From Agapanthus africanus (taxonomy: Eukaryota; Streptophyta; Magnoliopsida; Asparagales; Amaryllidaceae), in NCBI GenBank assembly GCA_030015575.1, contig JASDDO010000014.1, positions 170,285,911 to 170,349,910 on the forward strand: a stretch of DNA of 64,000 nt, read 5' to 3'. Of this stretch, positions 10,197 to 20,952 are shown one piece after another (position 1 is the stretch's first letter; each line of letters begins with the position of its first letter). The translations under genes and the position numbers were made by a program. The notes under the pieces were generated by a model that saw nothing but the letters and a program-made list of their open reading frames with translations, did no database searches and was not told the DNA's origin.

Positions 10197-10675
10197 CCGG
10201 TCACGTGTGACCACGTGACCCATGGTCACGTGTGGGCACGTGACCCCCTTGGAACGAGCCTTCCTCTTTCTTTTTGCGCTCTGTCTTCTGGTTGCTGCTT
10301 AACCGTCACGTGCCACCACGTGACCCCTGGTCACGTGTGAGCACGTGACCCTTGCCTGGACTCTTTTTCTTGATTTAACTGGAGAACAATTCTGATGTTT
10401 TGAGCGTCACGTGCCAACACGTGACCCCTGGTCACGTGGGAGCACGTGACCTCTTTTGAAGCTTTTTCCTTGATTTGATCAGGGAACCGATGTGCCTTTG
10501 AATCCGCTTTAAAATGTCACGTGCCAACACGTGACCTTGGTCACGTGGGAGCACGTGACCCTTTCTGAAGCCCTTTTCTTTGATGTAGTCAGGAAGCTGA
10601 ATCTGCCTTGATGATGCTTTTAGATGTCACGTGCCAACACGTGACTGCTGGTCACGTATAAGCATGTGACCCTCT
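10197..10675. promoter_or_regulatory. U3 array of about 105-bp repeats with paired G-boxes
   Basis: Five repeats, starting near 10199, 10305, 10406, 10517 and 10625, each carry two inverted pairs of the type GGTCACGTG-N4-CACGTGACC. In element sense they lie upstream of the TATA box, where enhancers sit. CACGTG is the core G-box/ABRE motif bound by plant bZIP and bHLH factors. Regulation by such factors is inference. Confidence 0.75.
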
Positions 10676-10804
10676 TCTGAAGCTTTTTCCATAAGCTTTT
10701 CTGATTTTAAATCAGGAAACAAGGACAGATCTGTACTATAAATGGAATGATACCACTCTTTAATACAGAGGCGCCTTTTAAGTGAACCGGAACTACAGGA
10801 GTTT

Positions 10805-10871
10805 GAGAACTCCGTAGTTAAGCGTGCTCGGGCCAGGGAAGTCCTGGGATGGGTGACCTCCTGGGAAGTGG
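10805..10871 (+). other. 5S rRNA-derived segment in Cassandra 5' LTR
   Basis: The stretch contains AGTTAAGCGTGCTCGGG, resembling the 5S A-box region, and GGATGGGTGACCTCCTGGGA, matching the C-box region of plant 5S rRNA. The 5' third of 5S rRNA is not recognisable, so this is not a functional 5S gene. It may retain internal RNA polymerase III promoter elements. Confidence 0.88.
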
Positions 10872-10967
10872 TCCCTGGTCGGGTCCAGTTTGCCCCGAAG
10901 GACAAAACCGTGCGGCTTCGGGCACAGCGGACAATACTCTCTGTATTAGGGGTGGGTCGTGACAGAA

Positions 10968-10979
10968 TGGTATCAGAGC
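10968..10979 (+). promoter_or_regulatory. Cassandra primer binding site (initiator tRNA-Met)
   Basis: TGGTATCAGAGC, complementary to the 3' end of plant initiator tRNA-Met, begins three bases after the 5' LTR end (GTGACA at 10959-10964). Confidence 0.9.
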
Positions 10980-11221
10980 TGGTTCCTCAATAGTAGGTCT
11001 GTGGTTCAAGGACGAACCATTGTTCTAAGTGGGGGAGAATGTAATACCCCAGGTATTATTCGGTATACCCATATATACCAGATAAGTATGGGGACCCACT
11101 ATAAAACAATGGGGAATCTTTGGAATACATTCTGAAAGAGGACAGATCTGTACTATAAATGGAATGATACCACTCTTTAATACAGAGGCGCCTTTTAAGT
11201 GAACCGGAACTACAGGAGTTT

Positions 11222-11287
11222 GAGAACTCCGTAGTTAAGCGTGCTCGGGCCAGGGAAGTCCTGGGATGGGTGACCTCCTGGGAAGTA
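11222..11287 (+). other. 5S rRNA-derived segment in Cassandra 3' LTR
   Basis: This second copy of the 5S-like segment is nearly identical to the one at 10805-10871, as expected of paired LTRs. Confidence 0.88.
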
Positions 11288-11381
11288 GCCCCTGGTCGGG
11301 TCCAGTTCGCCCCGAAGGACAAAACCGTGCGGCTTCGGCCAGAGCGGACAATACTCTCTGTATTAGGGGTGGGTCATAACA

Positions 11382-11856
11382 ATGATCCTCCCATGAGCCA
11401 TTGAAGTCTAACATGCAAGCTCTCAACATGTTTTCAAGAGTTTGGATCGTTCTCTCCGACTGGCCATCTTTCTGAGGATGATAAGCGGTTCTAAACTTCA
11501 ATCGCGTCCCCAAACTTTCCTGTAAACTTCTCCAGAAATGCGATAAGAATCGGGTATCACGATCGGAAACGATGCTCACAGGTACTCCATGCAATCTCAC
11601 AATCTCCTGCATGTACCGTTCAGCTAACGCTTCCGTCGACTGGCCAACTTGAAATGGTATGAAATGAGCTGTCTTGGTCAATCGATCAACGATCACCCAA
11701 ACTACATTGTTGCCCTTTGGAATCCGCGATAAAGCTGTTACGAAATCCAATTGTTATATGTTCCCACTTCCATTGAGAAACCGGAAGTGGTTGCAATTAA
11801 CCAGCTACTGTTTGATGTTCAGCCTTAACTTGCTGACACACCTGAAAATATTCCAG
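11382..11856 (-). pseudogene. Chromovirus integrase core fragment
   Basis: The minus strand encodes the DDE integrase core. Visible parts are [35 protein letters not shown] and [21 protein letters not shown], ending at GSWEDH where the Cassandra LTR begins. Upstream, about 11760-11856 continues with QVCQQVKAEHQ in another frame, so there is at least one frameshift. It matches the integrase at 43393-44511 closely in order and motifs. It is a remnant of a Tekay-like element whose other parts are not contiguous here. Confidence 0.88.
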
Positions 11857-11907
11857 TCGCAGCGATACTGCTGCTAAGATTGGTATCGGATCTCGAGTTC
11901 CATACTT

Positions 11908-12115
11908 GCAATAAAAATCAGCGAGCCAAAAATGCATTTGAAATAGCCGAAATGATGGGGCAGCTCGCATTAAAAGTCGGCGAGTAAAATATATGCATAT
12001 GAAAATAGCCGAAATGTTTGGGCAACTCGCAATAAAAAGCAGCGAGTAAAAAGAAAATAGCCAAAATGATTAGGCACCGCGAAAAATAGCCGAAATGATT
12101 GGGCAATCGCGACTT
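11908..12115. repeat. Short tandem repeat, unit about 50-65 bp
   Basis: Three to four degenerate units contain AAAATAGCCGAAATG, then GGGCAACTCGC and AATAAAAAGCAGCGAG. No coding potential is evident. Bases 12116-12279 hold nothing I recognise. Confidence 0.7.
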
Positions 12116-12279
12116 TCGCGATATGAAAAGCTAAAATGATAAAGCATCAAGGAAAGAAATAAAAAATGAAATGAAACTTTTGCCCTGTAGGTGAGATCAC
12201 ATTGACCCCTGTATATAATCCATGGGAAAAAACAAAAAGGGAACCATATTGCCCCACCGGGCTTCGTCAAAAGGAAGCT

Positions 12280-12860
12280 AAGTCTCGACGGCAATATCTA
12301 CAGCCTAGAGATTAACAACAGCGTGCTTCCGCCCTCCAGCAGGATGCAGACGCGGCATCAAAACAAATGAAGCCATGGCAGAGTCCGACGGCCACATCTA
12401 CAGCCTAGAGATCAACAATGGCGTGTCTTCTCACTCCAACCGGATACAGACGCAACGTCAACAAAGCGGAGCCATGGCAGAGTCCGTAGTTCCAAGTCTC
12501 GACGGTAACATTTACAGCCTAGAGATTAATAACATTGTGCTTCCTCCCTCCAACAGGATACAGACGCGGCATCAAAACAAACGGAGCCATGGCAGAGTCC
12601 CTAGTTCCAAGTCTCGACGGCAACATCTACGGCCTAGATATCAACAACGGCGTGTCTTCTCACTCCAACTGGATGCAGACGCAACGTCAACAAAGCGGAG
12701 CCATGGCAGAGTCCCTAGTTCCAAGTCTCGACGGCAACATCTACATCCTAGAGATCAACAACAGCGTTCTTCCTCATGCCAGCAGGATGCAGACGCGACA
12801 TTAACAAACGGAACCATAGCAAAGTCCCTAGTTCCAAATCTCGACGTTTCACAGACAACC
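12280..12860. repeat. Minisatellite, unit about 111-115 bp
   Basis: About five units carry the landmark ATGGCAGAGTCC at 12375, 12474, 12589 and 12703, and a variant at 12814. Each also has AGTCTCGACGGCAACATCTA. One copy is shortened by about 15 bp. Open frames across it are by-products of the repetition. A degenerate copy continues to about 12960. Confidence 0.8.
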
Positions 12861-13383
12861 CAGAGACGATCTTGATATTCGTCGCAATATTGCAGACACA
12901 ATGTCAACAAACAAAGCAAAGGAAGATCCTTGGCTTCAGGGTCTTGACGGCAACTCAAATGAGACCTGAAAAGACTATCGGAGATCATCCCACACTAGCA
13001 CGGAGTGGTCATGACTCATCGAGGCTCCTAAACTGAGCCTAACCTCAAGTAAAAAGCGGCATGGAATATCCCTAACGCTTGCTCTTCCGATGGTAATATC
13101 ACCTGGAAGATTACTTGAAGACATCTTGTCCAGCCTCCGAAGGGATCAGAGACACGACAGTTGCGGGGCTACTCGAACAGCAAGATTGCGTATCGAGGAA
13201 TATATCGGCCAACGCGATGGTACGATGGGTAAAAAACCCTAGTACCACAGACCCTAACGGACTTCTATTACCAGGAGTTAACTGTGACGTTAGGACATTC
13301 TTACGAGAACTTCTCGATTCGTCTCGACTCATAGGGAAAATAAGGTTCCTGCGAGAACTTCTTGACTCGTCTCGACTCGTTGG
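12861..13383. other. Unassigned DNA before the Tat LTR
   Basis: No gene is recognised. A direct repeat of about 35 bp (GAGAACTTCTYGAYTCGTCTCGACT type) occurs at about 13305-13335 and 13352-13382. No primer binding site is present at its right end, so the LTR that follows is a 3' LTR and this stretch is its target-side flank. Confidence 0.5.
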
Positions 13384-16039
13384 TGTTCCCCTCCGAAAGA
13401 CGGCGCGACAGACGTCTTGCCTGAAATTCGGGGCAGATGCTAATTGGTGCTATCTGTCTACCTCTCCGAAGATGCCAAGTTGATTTATGGCACCATGTAT
13501 CGAAGGTTTAAACGGATGCGTCCGATTTAGCAGACTTCGTCAGATTCCCCCTCGCTTGAGGGGTTTTTGATTGTGGGGACGCTCTTCCCTGCAGGCGCAA
13601 GCCCCTGCAGTTAATTACGCTACCGCATTGCGGTAACAACTTTCTCCTTCTCCAGATGATCACTTCGTGTCGTGGGTGTTTGTTTTATGTTTGGTTGCCC
13701 GTGGATTGTATACGGAGACTGAGTTATGTCGTCGCCCGTAGGACGTGGACTAGTCCAAATCCGTATTATCTTAAATTTGGGTTTGGGGGTATGGGTTTAA
13801 GGATACGTTAGCCTCATTTGAGACTAAGATCAACTTAAACGTTTGTTAAGGATACGTTAGTCTAGTTTTAGACTAAGATCAACTTAACGAGATCATTTAG
13901 ATCCAACAAGAAAGCAATTAAGGGGGGGCCTGTTGTTTAGTTTAGTGACATTGCGGTCAATAGGTAGTTTAAGGACATTGCAGTCCGGTGTTAGTTTTAA
14001 GACGTTGCGGTCAAGGTTAAGGACATCATAGTCCGTGGATTTAAGGACTCCACAGTCCGGCGTTAGTTTTAAGACATCACGGTCAAGGTTAAGGACATCA
14101 TAGTCCGTTGTTAGTTTTAAGACATCCCGGTCAAGGTTAAGGACATCATAGTCCATGGATTTAAGGACTTCACAGTCCGACGTTAGTTTTAAGACATCCC
14201 TGTCAAGGTTAAGGACATCATAGTCCGTTGTTAGTTTTAAGACATCCCGGTCAAGGTTAAGGACATTATAGTCCGTGGATTTTAAGGACTCCACAGTCCG
14301 GCATTAGTTTTAAGACATCACGGTCAAGCTTAAGGACATCATAGTACATGGGTTTAAGGACTCCACGGTCCAATGTTAATGTGTGGTCATCGGGACCCGT
14401 CACCTCTTTGAAGACGTTGAGGAATTACAGCGCCAAGTATCAAAGGAGTGAAGAGATGTACCCTTGAACCAAGGTAGATTAAATAATCTTTGGCCCAATT
14501 TGGAACTAAGACCAATTAATTATATTATGAGCCCATTAGCCCAGTTAAGTTTGAATTGAGGACTTATGGCTAGCTTGGGCTAAGTCCAATCATGTTTAGA
14601 ATATCGGCCCTCTGTTGGTTCATTGAAGGAGAGGCTTTGCCTCTAGAAACTTAGCCAATTGGGCTAAAACTAGTGTTAAACACTAAAGACCAACAGTGTT
14701 GAACACTAGGAATAAGATTAGCAAGTTAGTGTTAGACACTAAAAGATAATCAATGTTAAACACTAGCAACAGGGCTTTCAAATTAGTGTTAAACACTAAA
14801 ACAAATCAGTGTTAAACACTGGAAACAGAGATTTCAAATTAGTGTTAAACACTAAAGCAAATCAGTGTTAAACACTGGGAACAGAGTTTTCAAATTAGTA
14901 TTAAACACTAAAGCAAATCGGTGTTAAACACTGGGAACAGAGTTTTCAAATTAGTGTTAAACACTAAGAAAATCAGTGTTAAACACTGGGAACAAAGTTT
15001 TTTAGTGTTAAACACTAAGGAGAGAGGGGTCACATATGGACACGTGAGAGCATCCTGATTCCCCTTATTTTATTCTGCCAAAAGTATTGAATACTTCCTA
15101 TAATTGCTCTTGGAGCATCACGTGCTGCCACGTGATGGGAATGTGGGTTTTTAACTGTTAAAGCTTTTGACAAGGGGTCACGTGGTAGCACGTGAGGATG
15201 CCCATAGCTTCTGTTTGCTTTTTCTTTGTATCCTCTAGGGGTCACGTGGGGCACGTGAGGCGTTGCCTCAAAGTTCTTTTCTGTGGATCTTTATAAGGGT
15301 CACGTGGTAGCACGTGAGGAGTTGCCTCAAAGTTTTTTTTTTTTTACAGGGGTCACGTGGTAGCACGTGACTTTGGTTCTTTGCATGTTTTAAAGATCTG
15401 TTCATCTTTTAAGAATTAAATTCTTCATAGGGTTAAACCCTAGCAATAAACTTTTAGAGGAATTAAATTCCTATTTTCTTCTAAAGAATTATATTCTTAG
15501 ATAGGGTTAAACCCTAATTTCTTTTCTGCAGGAATTAAATTCCCCATATATATAAAGAATTAGATTCTGGCATAGGGTGAAACCCTAATTTCTTTTCTTA
15601 AGGGAATCAAATTCCTGTGAGTTTAAGAGAATTAAGTTCTCAATTAGGGTTAAACCCTAGTTCTGTCCACTCTGAAAGAATTAAATTCCTATAATATGGG
15701 GTTAAACCCTAATTTTATCTCAAAGGAATTAAATTCCTGTAATTCTGTGAGAATTAAATTCTCAAAACCCAATTCGTCCTCTATGTTTTAGATCTGCATG
15801 GCAGGATTTCAACCCAATGAGAATTAAATTCTCAATTCATGGGGAGATGTGCACTTTGCAGATCCTCCTCCAGAGAAAGAACTAAGTTCTTTTCTTTATA
15901 TAAGAGTTAAACTCTTTTGAGAATTAAATTCTCTTTTGAAGTCTCTCTTTTCTTACCTAGGGTTTTTCTTTTGCAGAGAATCAAATTCTTCCTTCTGAAT
16001 TTTCAAGATTCCAAGGCTCTATATCTCTCTCTCTCTATG
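13384..16039 (-). repeat. Tat LTR, first segment (3' LTR of the PMD-bearing copy)
   Basis: The segment begins TGTTCCCC and is collinear with the LTR at 7334: 24-bp array (13930-14375), GTGTTAAACAC array (about 14660-15020), G-boxes (about 15030-15380), and AATTAAATT/GGGTTAAACCC array (about 15400-15935). It breaks at the CTATG target duplication (16035-16039) and resumes at 29751. With the second part it totals about 3.2 kb. Confidence 0.9.
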
Positions 16040-19000
16040 TGTCACGCCCCGCTTCCCAAAATACGGAATACGAGGGGTAGACAAGGCCAGCCATGCTCCT
16101 ACGGTCAAGGAAATGTCCTGCCGTAGTCACACTTCGGCTTCTAGTTTTTCATGGTAAACAGTAAATGAAGCGTAGGTAATGAGAAATGCACTAACTGAAA
16201 GAAACAATGTAAAGAACTGACCTGAAGTTGAACAAACGAATGTAACTCTGAATAGCAAGTCGAGAAGTCTATGTTGCACGTCTAGTTCTGGTCCAGGCTA
16301 AATCTTCTCCTCACACTGAGCATGCATACTCAGGTCGTCAGAGCGACACAATAGCAATATAATATATGTAAATCATGTGACAACTCTACAGTAGTAACCG
16401 ATATGTGTAACAATAAATCAATGACAACATGGATATGAATATGCGGTAATCAATGCAGCGGAACAGTAAAGGCAGTAGAACGATATGTCACGTATGTCAA
16501 CACGGTATATAAAGTATATAAATGCCAGTATCCCTATCAGTCTCTAAGTCTCACTGTACAGGTCACTAAACCTATCGTCAGTCCAAGTGTGAGAGTCAAC
16601 CACTCGTGAGTGTCCTCCACCCAAGGGTAGAACCAAAGGGCAAGGGACCACGGGCCCAACATGCAACATGTATATCACGGTGAATATCACATACCCTGTA
16701 AATCTCCATATATCTCTCTAAATATATAAGCCGGCATGGGACTCCCGAGATTCTGTTGAACTCACACTTAAACTACCCCACACCCCGTGGTCTACATCAA
16801 ACGCTAACCATAACCCTAAATACTAATCGATCCGTGACAAGTCTGCACGAGAACTGGAGGCAGGACCTCCATCAAGCACGTCCCGACTAATACCTAAGAT
16901 AAATGGCAGAGTCTGGTACCTTATCTGTGACACCCGTGCAAGCGCTTCCATAAGTGTCCCATACCACTTATAGTCACACGTACACGCATCCCACAGACGT
17001 CGACAATGCAATAGAATAATAGGGTCACTGATTGTGTACAAGTACGTATCACTTTCACTTAATCACGGATACACGAACACTGACGTACTTGCCACAATCA
17101 ACACTAAAATCTAACACTGGGTAAATGCATGACATCACTAGGTAATCACTGCGATGATATGGGTATGATATGATACGTAAACAGCATATAAAGCATGATT
17201 AAGGTGTCATAAAGTAGTATTCTATCACTTGCACGATTTATCATGAAACGTACGTATATAGTTTAGCGAAACGATAAACAGGTAATAATTAGTATGTTCA
17301 ATCGTACATCCATCAAATTTAGTTTCAAGCCAAACGGGTTTCAGGATCAATAGTTATAACTATTTCATTTTAAGCGCTCGCGGCTGGAAATCCGGTTTCA
17401 GAATCAGAAGTCCGTTTCGCAACGCATTTTAATCCCAGTTGGGATCAGATTTTAGCGACGCTACAGTTGGATGAAATCTAGGGTTTTCAGTAAGGTTTTC
17501 AACGTAATAGACGGATCTTCAATCTCAACTGAACGTCAGGAGATATACACTATTTAACACTAATATGTCAGTTCTGATTCTGCTGGGACTGTTATGTGTC
17601 CCGATCTATTAAATTACAGATTAAATAACAAACGGTAACGAAACAGAATGAAACCAATTGTGTTGTCTAGCTAACAGATTTACCTATAATAATCAGTGGA
17701 GTTCCGCAATCTACGAGTTAAGGAGATCTTGTGGTACCCATTACGGAACAGCAAGCCACAACTGGAGTCGCTCTGGACTGCAGTCCAGAGTCGCACTCCG
17801 ATCCAAAAATCATCACAATTTATGTACAGGAATACCAGGAAATCAGAATAGGGTTAAATTTCGTCTAGTCGGCTTTGATTTGAGCCCTCAAACTCACCAT
17901 TCTAGTAAGTATATGATTTATGGTGAATTTAACGGTTTTCAGGTACCATAAAATTACAGTTTTACGATTAAACTTGGGGGTAGTTGTTTTAGTCATTAAC
18001 GATCAAATTATCCAACGAAATTCATGCACTAGGTTCACAGCCATACGGGCCAAATAATACTATTTAGTTCCGCCAAATTGGGAAAGGTTTCCTATTAGGA
18101 ACACACGTCGAACAGGTAAAAGGTGTACGTTTTCAGGAATGGTAACATTACAATTTATATGATTTGGATTTGTAACATAAATAGAATAGCATGAAGCAAG
18201 TAGAGAACTTGCCTGGGAACGCCTCGGGGTCGCACGGTAGCAGCGGCGTCACGAACGCGTGATGTACGCCGTGAAGCGGATTTGCGCGAGCTTGGATCGA
18301 GATGCGGATCTTGCGTCGGAGTTGTCCGAAGTCGTTGCATGGTTACTGGGGGTTGAGGGGTGCCTGATGATCCTCTGCGAGGGTACCTGGGTCGATGACG
18401 GTCGACGGCGTCGCTCCGGCAATCGCCGCAGTGAGTGTTTGTAAAGAAAATGGGTTTTGTGTGGTTTTTGAGAGAGGAAACACTGGTGGTGCTCAGGTGT
18501 GGGTGTAGGGGTGTGTGTGGATGTTGATGCTGATGACGAGGAGGTCGTAGGGTGGTCGGCAAAAAGGGGTGGAGAGGTCGCCGTCGTCGGGGTGCAAGGT
18601 GGTGGTCGGCTCGGTGAAATGGGTTGGTGTGCAGGGGTGCTCGGCAGGGGCTCGGGTCGACGAAGGTGGAGTCGTAGAGGAGCCGTGTTGGTGGGGGAGG
18701 ACTGAGCGAGGGTTGCCGTCGTCGTCGACGAGACGTAGAGAGGGGCTCGCCGGCGAGGAGCGCAGGGCTCATGCTCGGTGTGCAGGGAAGTGGGAGAGAG
18801 GAAGTGGGTGCTCGTGATCGAGGGTGGAGGTGAGGGAGGTGAGGTGACGACGTTGATGATGGCGTCGAGATCGGGGATGTGGTGGTCGGAGTCGAAGGTG
18901 AAGCGGAGGGGACTGACTTGGGCTCGAGGGAGAGAGGTATAGACAGAGGAAAAGAAAGGGGAGGAAAATTATGAGAGGAGAGAGAGAGGCGCGCGTCGTG

Positions 19001-19721
19001 GCGTCGGTGAAGGCGAGGAGCGTGGCGACGTGGTCGCTGGCGTTAGCGGAGGAGGCGGCGTCGGTTACGGCGAGGAGAGCGTGGCGCAGTAACGAGCGGG
19101 AGAAGAGCCGTTAGGGATTTAAAGGAGATGAACAGTAATGGGGAGTCGGGTCGGGTGAGTGGGGAAATGATCACGGCTGGGTGAGGCGGGCTAGGAGAGT
19201 GGGCTGGGCCATCAAGAGAAAAGAATTAAATGGGGGAAAAACGGAGCGGGCCGGAAACGAGTTGGGCCAGGGAAAAATATAAGGAAATATTGAGGAGAAA
19301 AGAATGGATGGACTCGGGCTGCTTTTGTGCTGGGGTTGGAAATTAATTATAAGAATTGTAAGGGAATAAGGAAACGGGCCGGCTGAAATTGATTGAGGTA
19401 TTTATTTTAGAAAAATGTGTGGGCTTAGGGTTTCAATATAGTTTGGGTTAGGATTTGGGTTTATATTTAAAATTTTGCCATTTAACTTGGCTAAGGAAAT
19501 AATCAAAAACGAAATGGAGTTCTGGACCGGAATCGATGTTTATGTAAATGGGAAAAGAACATAAGGGATTGGAATTAGGGTTTGAGAAAAATAGCGGGGG
19601 AAAAAGGATTGGAAGTTTAGGGTTTATTGGAGTTTCGAAAATAAATAAATAATTATAAATAAATTTTATAGGGGAAAAAAAAATACGGATGTAGGCGTAT
19701 AAAAAGGGGCTGGGTATTACA
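16040..19721 (-). repeat. 3' LTR of the non-autonomous element
   Basis: This LTR is intact at 3682 bp. It contains a perfect 20-bp palindrome CTCTGGACTGCAGTCCAGAG at 17771-17790. A block near 18206-18300 is also conserved in the LTR of the autonomous element. A 205-codon proline/histidine-rich minus-strand ORF (18155-18772) is broken in the sister LTR, so I do not call it a gene. Confidence 0.92.
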
Positions 19722-19760
19722 TCATACCACCCTTACAAAAATTTCGTCCTCGAAATTTCG
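19722..19760 (-). promoter_or_regulatory. Polypurine tract and conserved hairpin before the 3' LTR
   Basis: On the minus strand AAATTTCGAGGACGAAATTT is followed by GTAAGGGTGGTATGA and then the LTR. The purine-rich run would prime plus-strand DNA synthesis. The inverted repeat around AGGA matches the one before the 3' LTR of the autonomous element at 44536-44559. Confidence 0.8.
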
Positions 19761-20952
19761 AAGAATGACAAACTATAAATAAATAAGCGAAAAGTTACTA
19801 TATTGGACACTAGTGGTTTACTTTAAACGGGTGGATAAATTTTGAAGGTATATATATGTAATACGAACATACCAAAAGATAGGTCGAAAATATAATGCAA
19901 GAACAGTTAATAAAACAACTACATTTATACGAGAATAGAAATAATAACAGTAACGAACAATAATATTCAAGATGTACTAGGTAAATTCGAAACCTAAATA
20001 TGTGCACATATAAGTATATCAAAAGTAGCCCATCAGAAATAGTAGGTATAAGGCACAACCATTTATACTGGTAAATATGGGCACAAAACCCGAAAATAAA
20101 ATAACGGGAATAAAGTAGTGAAAATTAGTCGGTAGGTTAAAACATTTTAGGGCGATATTTCGATCAGCTAGTTTAAAATAACTGAGAAAACTCGTATCGT
20201 GAAAATAAGGAACATGGAACAAAAATATGCGCGGTGTAAGGTTGCACTACTGAAAATGAGAATACTAATAGTGTACTTAAAATACATAAAACAGAGTAAT
20301 CAATAACACACACTCTTTGATAAATTTAAAATAATGAAAACTAAATTTTGAATAATAATGTCTCTAAATATATTTAGGGTAATAGAGAAATCACCAATAT
20401 GAATTGGGCTAGCTAGGGTAGTGATTATAAGAAGGTGTGGCTCAATCAGAAGGTCGGAGTGTGGCGGCTTTAGGCTGAATGTTAAGGAGATTGGGATAGG
20501 GTCAACACAGGAAGTAAGGATGAGCAACAAGGGATACAGAAGGAAAAGTGTTGAGGAAACAACAGTCGGTACAACACACGAATCAAAATTTGAAGAGTTA
20601 GTGAACTCGGAAGTTTCATAGGAACTGTTCTCCTCCCAGAAGGATCTCAATGGGGCACAGACGAGGGATGGAGGGTGGTTCATTCCAAGGATCAGAGTGT
20701 GGTACTTTCTAATCGAAACGAGGGTGAAAACTGTACAATGCGTAGGGGTAGACAGTCAGGGATCTCAGCAGGAAAATAAATGGATATGGGCAATAAACAA
20801 ATATCAAGCGAACCAATAATCAAAAGATTTACGAATTCAGAAGATTTATTTCATTCAAGAAAATTTGAAACAAGGCATTCTCAAAGACGAAAAGTGGCCC
20901 TAAACTATACACATTTTATTGGGCCAGAAAGAGAACATCAAAAGAAATTCCG
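19761..20952. other. 3' untranslated part of the non-autonomous element
   Basis: No convincing ORF is found in this 1.2-kb stretch between the polypurine tract and the acidic ORF. It is AT-rich near the LTR. It is where the pol gene would end in a full-length relative. Confidence 0.6.

Larger units (their letters stand above)
1..10721 (-). mobile_element. Tat-like Ty3/gypsy retrotransposon, 5' part, cut by the window edge
   Basis: Reading on the minus strand, the order is 5' LTR (10721 down to 7334), primer binding site, gag, aspartic protease, then reverse transcriptase and the start of RNase H, running off the window at base 1. Integrase and the 3' LTR would lie to the left. The CPYH-type cysteine/histidine modules, the long gag and the RNase H lacking its first aspartate fit the Tat group; this lineage call is inferred from protein features. 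The LTR abuts a Cassandra LTR at 10721/10722, so this element inserted into that TRIM. The matching target duplication is outside the window. Confidence 0.88.
7334..10721 (-). repeat. 5' LTR of the Tat-like element (3.4 kb, palindrome-rich)
   Basis: The plus strand begins TGTTCCCC and ends GGAAACA, and the limits match the solo copy at 25726-29209 in reverse. On the plus strand it holds, in order: a GC-rich start, a duplicated segment of about 250 bp (7795-8165), 24-bp GGAC-N6-GTCC repeats (8134-8375), AGTGTTAAACACT palindromes (about 8620-8930), G-box pairs (about 8934-9145), AATTAAATT and GGGTTAAACCC palindromes (about 9190-9745), a TATA element read on the minus strand (9873-9882), and U3 G-box repeats (10197-10675). 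The LTR drives minus-strand transcription of gag-pol. Confidence 0.92.
10722..11381 (+). mobile_element. Cassandra TRIM, 5' LTR truncated by the Tat insertion
   Basis: The 5' LTR remnant is 10722-10964, the internal region of only 75 bp is 10965-11039, and the complete 3' LTR is 11040-11381 (TGTAATACC to ATAACA, 342 bp). The internal region starts with a tRNA-Met primer binding site and ends with a purine-rich tract (AAGTGGGGGAGAA). Both LTRs carry 5S rRNA-like sequence, the hallmark of Cassandra. It encodes no protein and would need enzymes from other elements. It lies inside an integrase fragment; the left target duplication is off the window. Confidence 0.93.

Noticed and set aside
10805..11287. 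Functional 5S rRNA genes
   Set aside because: The 5' third is not recognisable and the segments sit inside Cassandra LTRs with PBS and polypurine tract.
12375..12875. A 166-codon ORF over the 111-115-bp minisatellite
   Set aside because: The unit length is not constant and the reading frame changes between units; an overlapping ORF exists in another frame.
18155..18772. A 205-codon Pro/His-rich ORF in the LTR, with similar ones at 37167-38035 and 44933-45783
   Set aside because: Low complexity; the sister LTR (22574-29745) has it broken and the similarity is better explained by a conserved DNA block.
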